A program made the position numbers and the translations under genes. From NCBI GenBank assembly GCA_030654645.1, contig JAURXC010000307.1, forward strand, positions 1-5,629: 5,629 nt of DNA, in the 5' to 3' direction. Numbering within the stretch: position 1 is the stretch's first letter; the number at the start of each line of letters is the position of its first letter. Under the pieces are notes generated by a model. It saw nothing but the letters and a program-made list of their open reading frames with translations. It ran no database searches and was not told the origin of the DNA. This DNA is from Deltaproteobacteria bacterium. Lineage in GTDB: Bacteria; Desulfobacterota; Desulfuromonadia; Geobacterales; Pseudopelobacteraceae. Shown one piece after another: positions 5,201 to 5,629 of this stretch.

Positions 5201-5482
5201 ATGAAGATCAATAAAATTGACCGGTTACCACATGATCGGGAATGGCAGCTTCAGGAAGCCAAGAACCGTTTGAGCCAGGTGGTTGATCTGGCACTGCATG
5301 ATGGCCCACAGACCATAACCCTGCGTGGCAAGCCTTCGGCGGTGGTTGTTTCTTTCGATGAATACCGGCGGTTGAGCCACCCGCGTACCGGTTTATCACA
5401 ATTTTTCAGGCAATCTCCCCTGTGTGACGTTGAGCTGGATCTCATCCGCAGCGCTGACCTCTCCCGTGAGGTGGAGTTGTGA
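5201..5482 (+). CDS. Type II antitoxin, Phd/YefM family
   Basis: A 93-residue antitoxin. The N-terminal Phd/YefM fold is seen in WQLQEAKNRLSQVVDLALHD (15-34) followed by GPQTITLRGKPSAVVVSFDEY (35-55), the dimerising DNA-binding part that represses the module. The C-terminal tail (about 62-93, FFRQSPL...ELDLIRSADLSREVEL) is the acidic, flexible type that wraps around and blocks the toxin. The ATG at 5201 follows GGAGG with a 5-nt gap, better than the in-frame ATG at 5186, which would overlap the ribosome binding site. The stop overlaps the start of the toxin gene by 4 nt (GTGA), indicating translational coupling. It is the only transcriptional unit on the plus strand here, and a palindromic operator lies just upstream. 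Confidence 0.93.
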   Translation: MKINKIDRLPHDREWQLQEAKNRLSQVVDLALHDGPQTITLRGKPSAVVVSFDEYRRLSHPRTGLSQFFRQSPLCDVELDLIRSADLSREVEL

Positions 5483-5629
5483 AATACCTGCTCGATACCT
5501 GTCTGGTTTCCGAACTGGTGAAAAAGAAGCCTAATCCGGCGGTTGTGAGCTGGCTAGACGAGCAGGATGAGCAGAAACTGTTTCTGAGTGTCCTGAATCT
5601 GGGTGAGTTGCAGAAGGGGATCAGCAAGC
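5479..5629 (+). CDS. PIN-domain toxin, VapC-like (partial, runs off the right edge)
   Basis: The first 50 residues of a PIN-domain ribonuclease are visible. It starts with GTG (5479) inside the antitoxin stop. The opening KYLLDTCLVSEL carries the first catalytic acid, Asp6, and nearby Glu12. PNPAVVSWLDEQ and LFLSVLNLGELQKGI follow, with Glu43 at the second metal-binding position of the PIN fold. The last acidic residues and the C-terminus (full length is usually about 130-145 residues) lie outside the window. VapC toxins cut tRNA or rRNA and are neutralised by their antitoxin. Pairing with a Phd-type antitoxin rather than an AbrB-type VapB is common for this subgroup. Whether the gene is intact cannot be judged. 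Confidence 0.92.
   Translation, partial: MKYLLDTCLVSELVKKKPNPAVVSWLDEQDEQKLFLSVLNLGELQKGISK

Overview
The window looks like a chromosomal stretch from a moderately GC-rich Gram-negative bacterium. I suspect a Geobacter-like member of the Desulfuromonadota, from the style of the intergenic repeats (CCCCCTTT hairpins, ACGACGCA octamers, CGCAGA/CGCCGA words) and the look of the proteins. This is recall-based inference and no marker gene confirms it.

Left half (about 1-3420, minus strand): a regulator-first transport operon. A TetR-family repressor gene (2757-3341) is followed by a periplasmic SBP_bac_5 substrate-binding protein (1049-2602) and a DppB/NikB-type permease (77-1030). In this family the second permease and the ATPases normally follow; they would lie beyond the left edge. 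The TetR gene has a near-consensus sigma70 promoter (TTGACG, 17 nt, TATAAA) embedded in a four-unit, 13-bp tandem array of palindromic TTATATAA cores. This suggests that the regulator represses itself and, by read-through, the transporter. A large 26-bp-arm inverted repeat built of ACGACGCA octamers sits between the regulator and the binding protein. Two C/G-rich hairpin repeats sit just after the permease.

Middle (3447-4492, minus strand): a single-gene unit encoding a 286-residue exported protein of unknown function. It has a signal peptide, a strong ribosome binding site, a candidate extracytoplasmic-stress (RpoE/ECF-type) promoter upstream and a strong rho-independent terminator downstream. 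That terminator also insulates the TetR operon.

Right part (4493-5629): a repeat-bearing intergenic region, then a 49-residue C-terminal remnant of a lost minus-strand gene that still has its own terminator hairpin (4778-4801). A roughly 180-nt non-coding or decayed stretch follows. Last, on the plus strand, is a type II toxin-antitoxin module: a Phd/YefM-like antitoxin (5201-5482), overlapping by 4 nt a PIN-domain VapC-like toxin that runs off the right edge. A perfect 8-1-8 palindrome just upstream is the likely autoregulatory operator. The broken gene beside the toxin-antitoxin cassette suggests local rearrangement or insertion.
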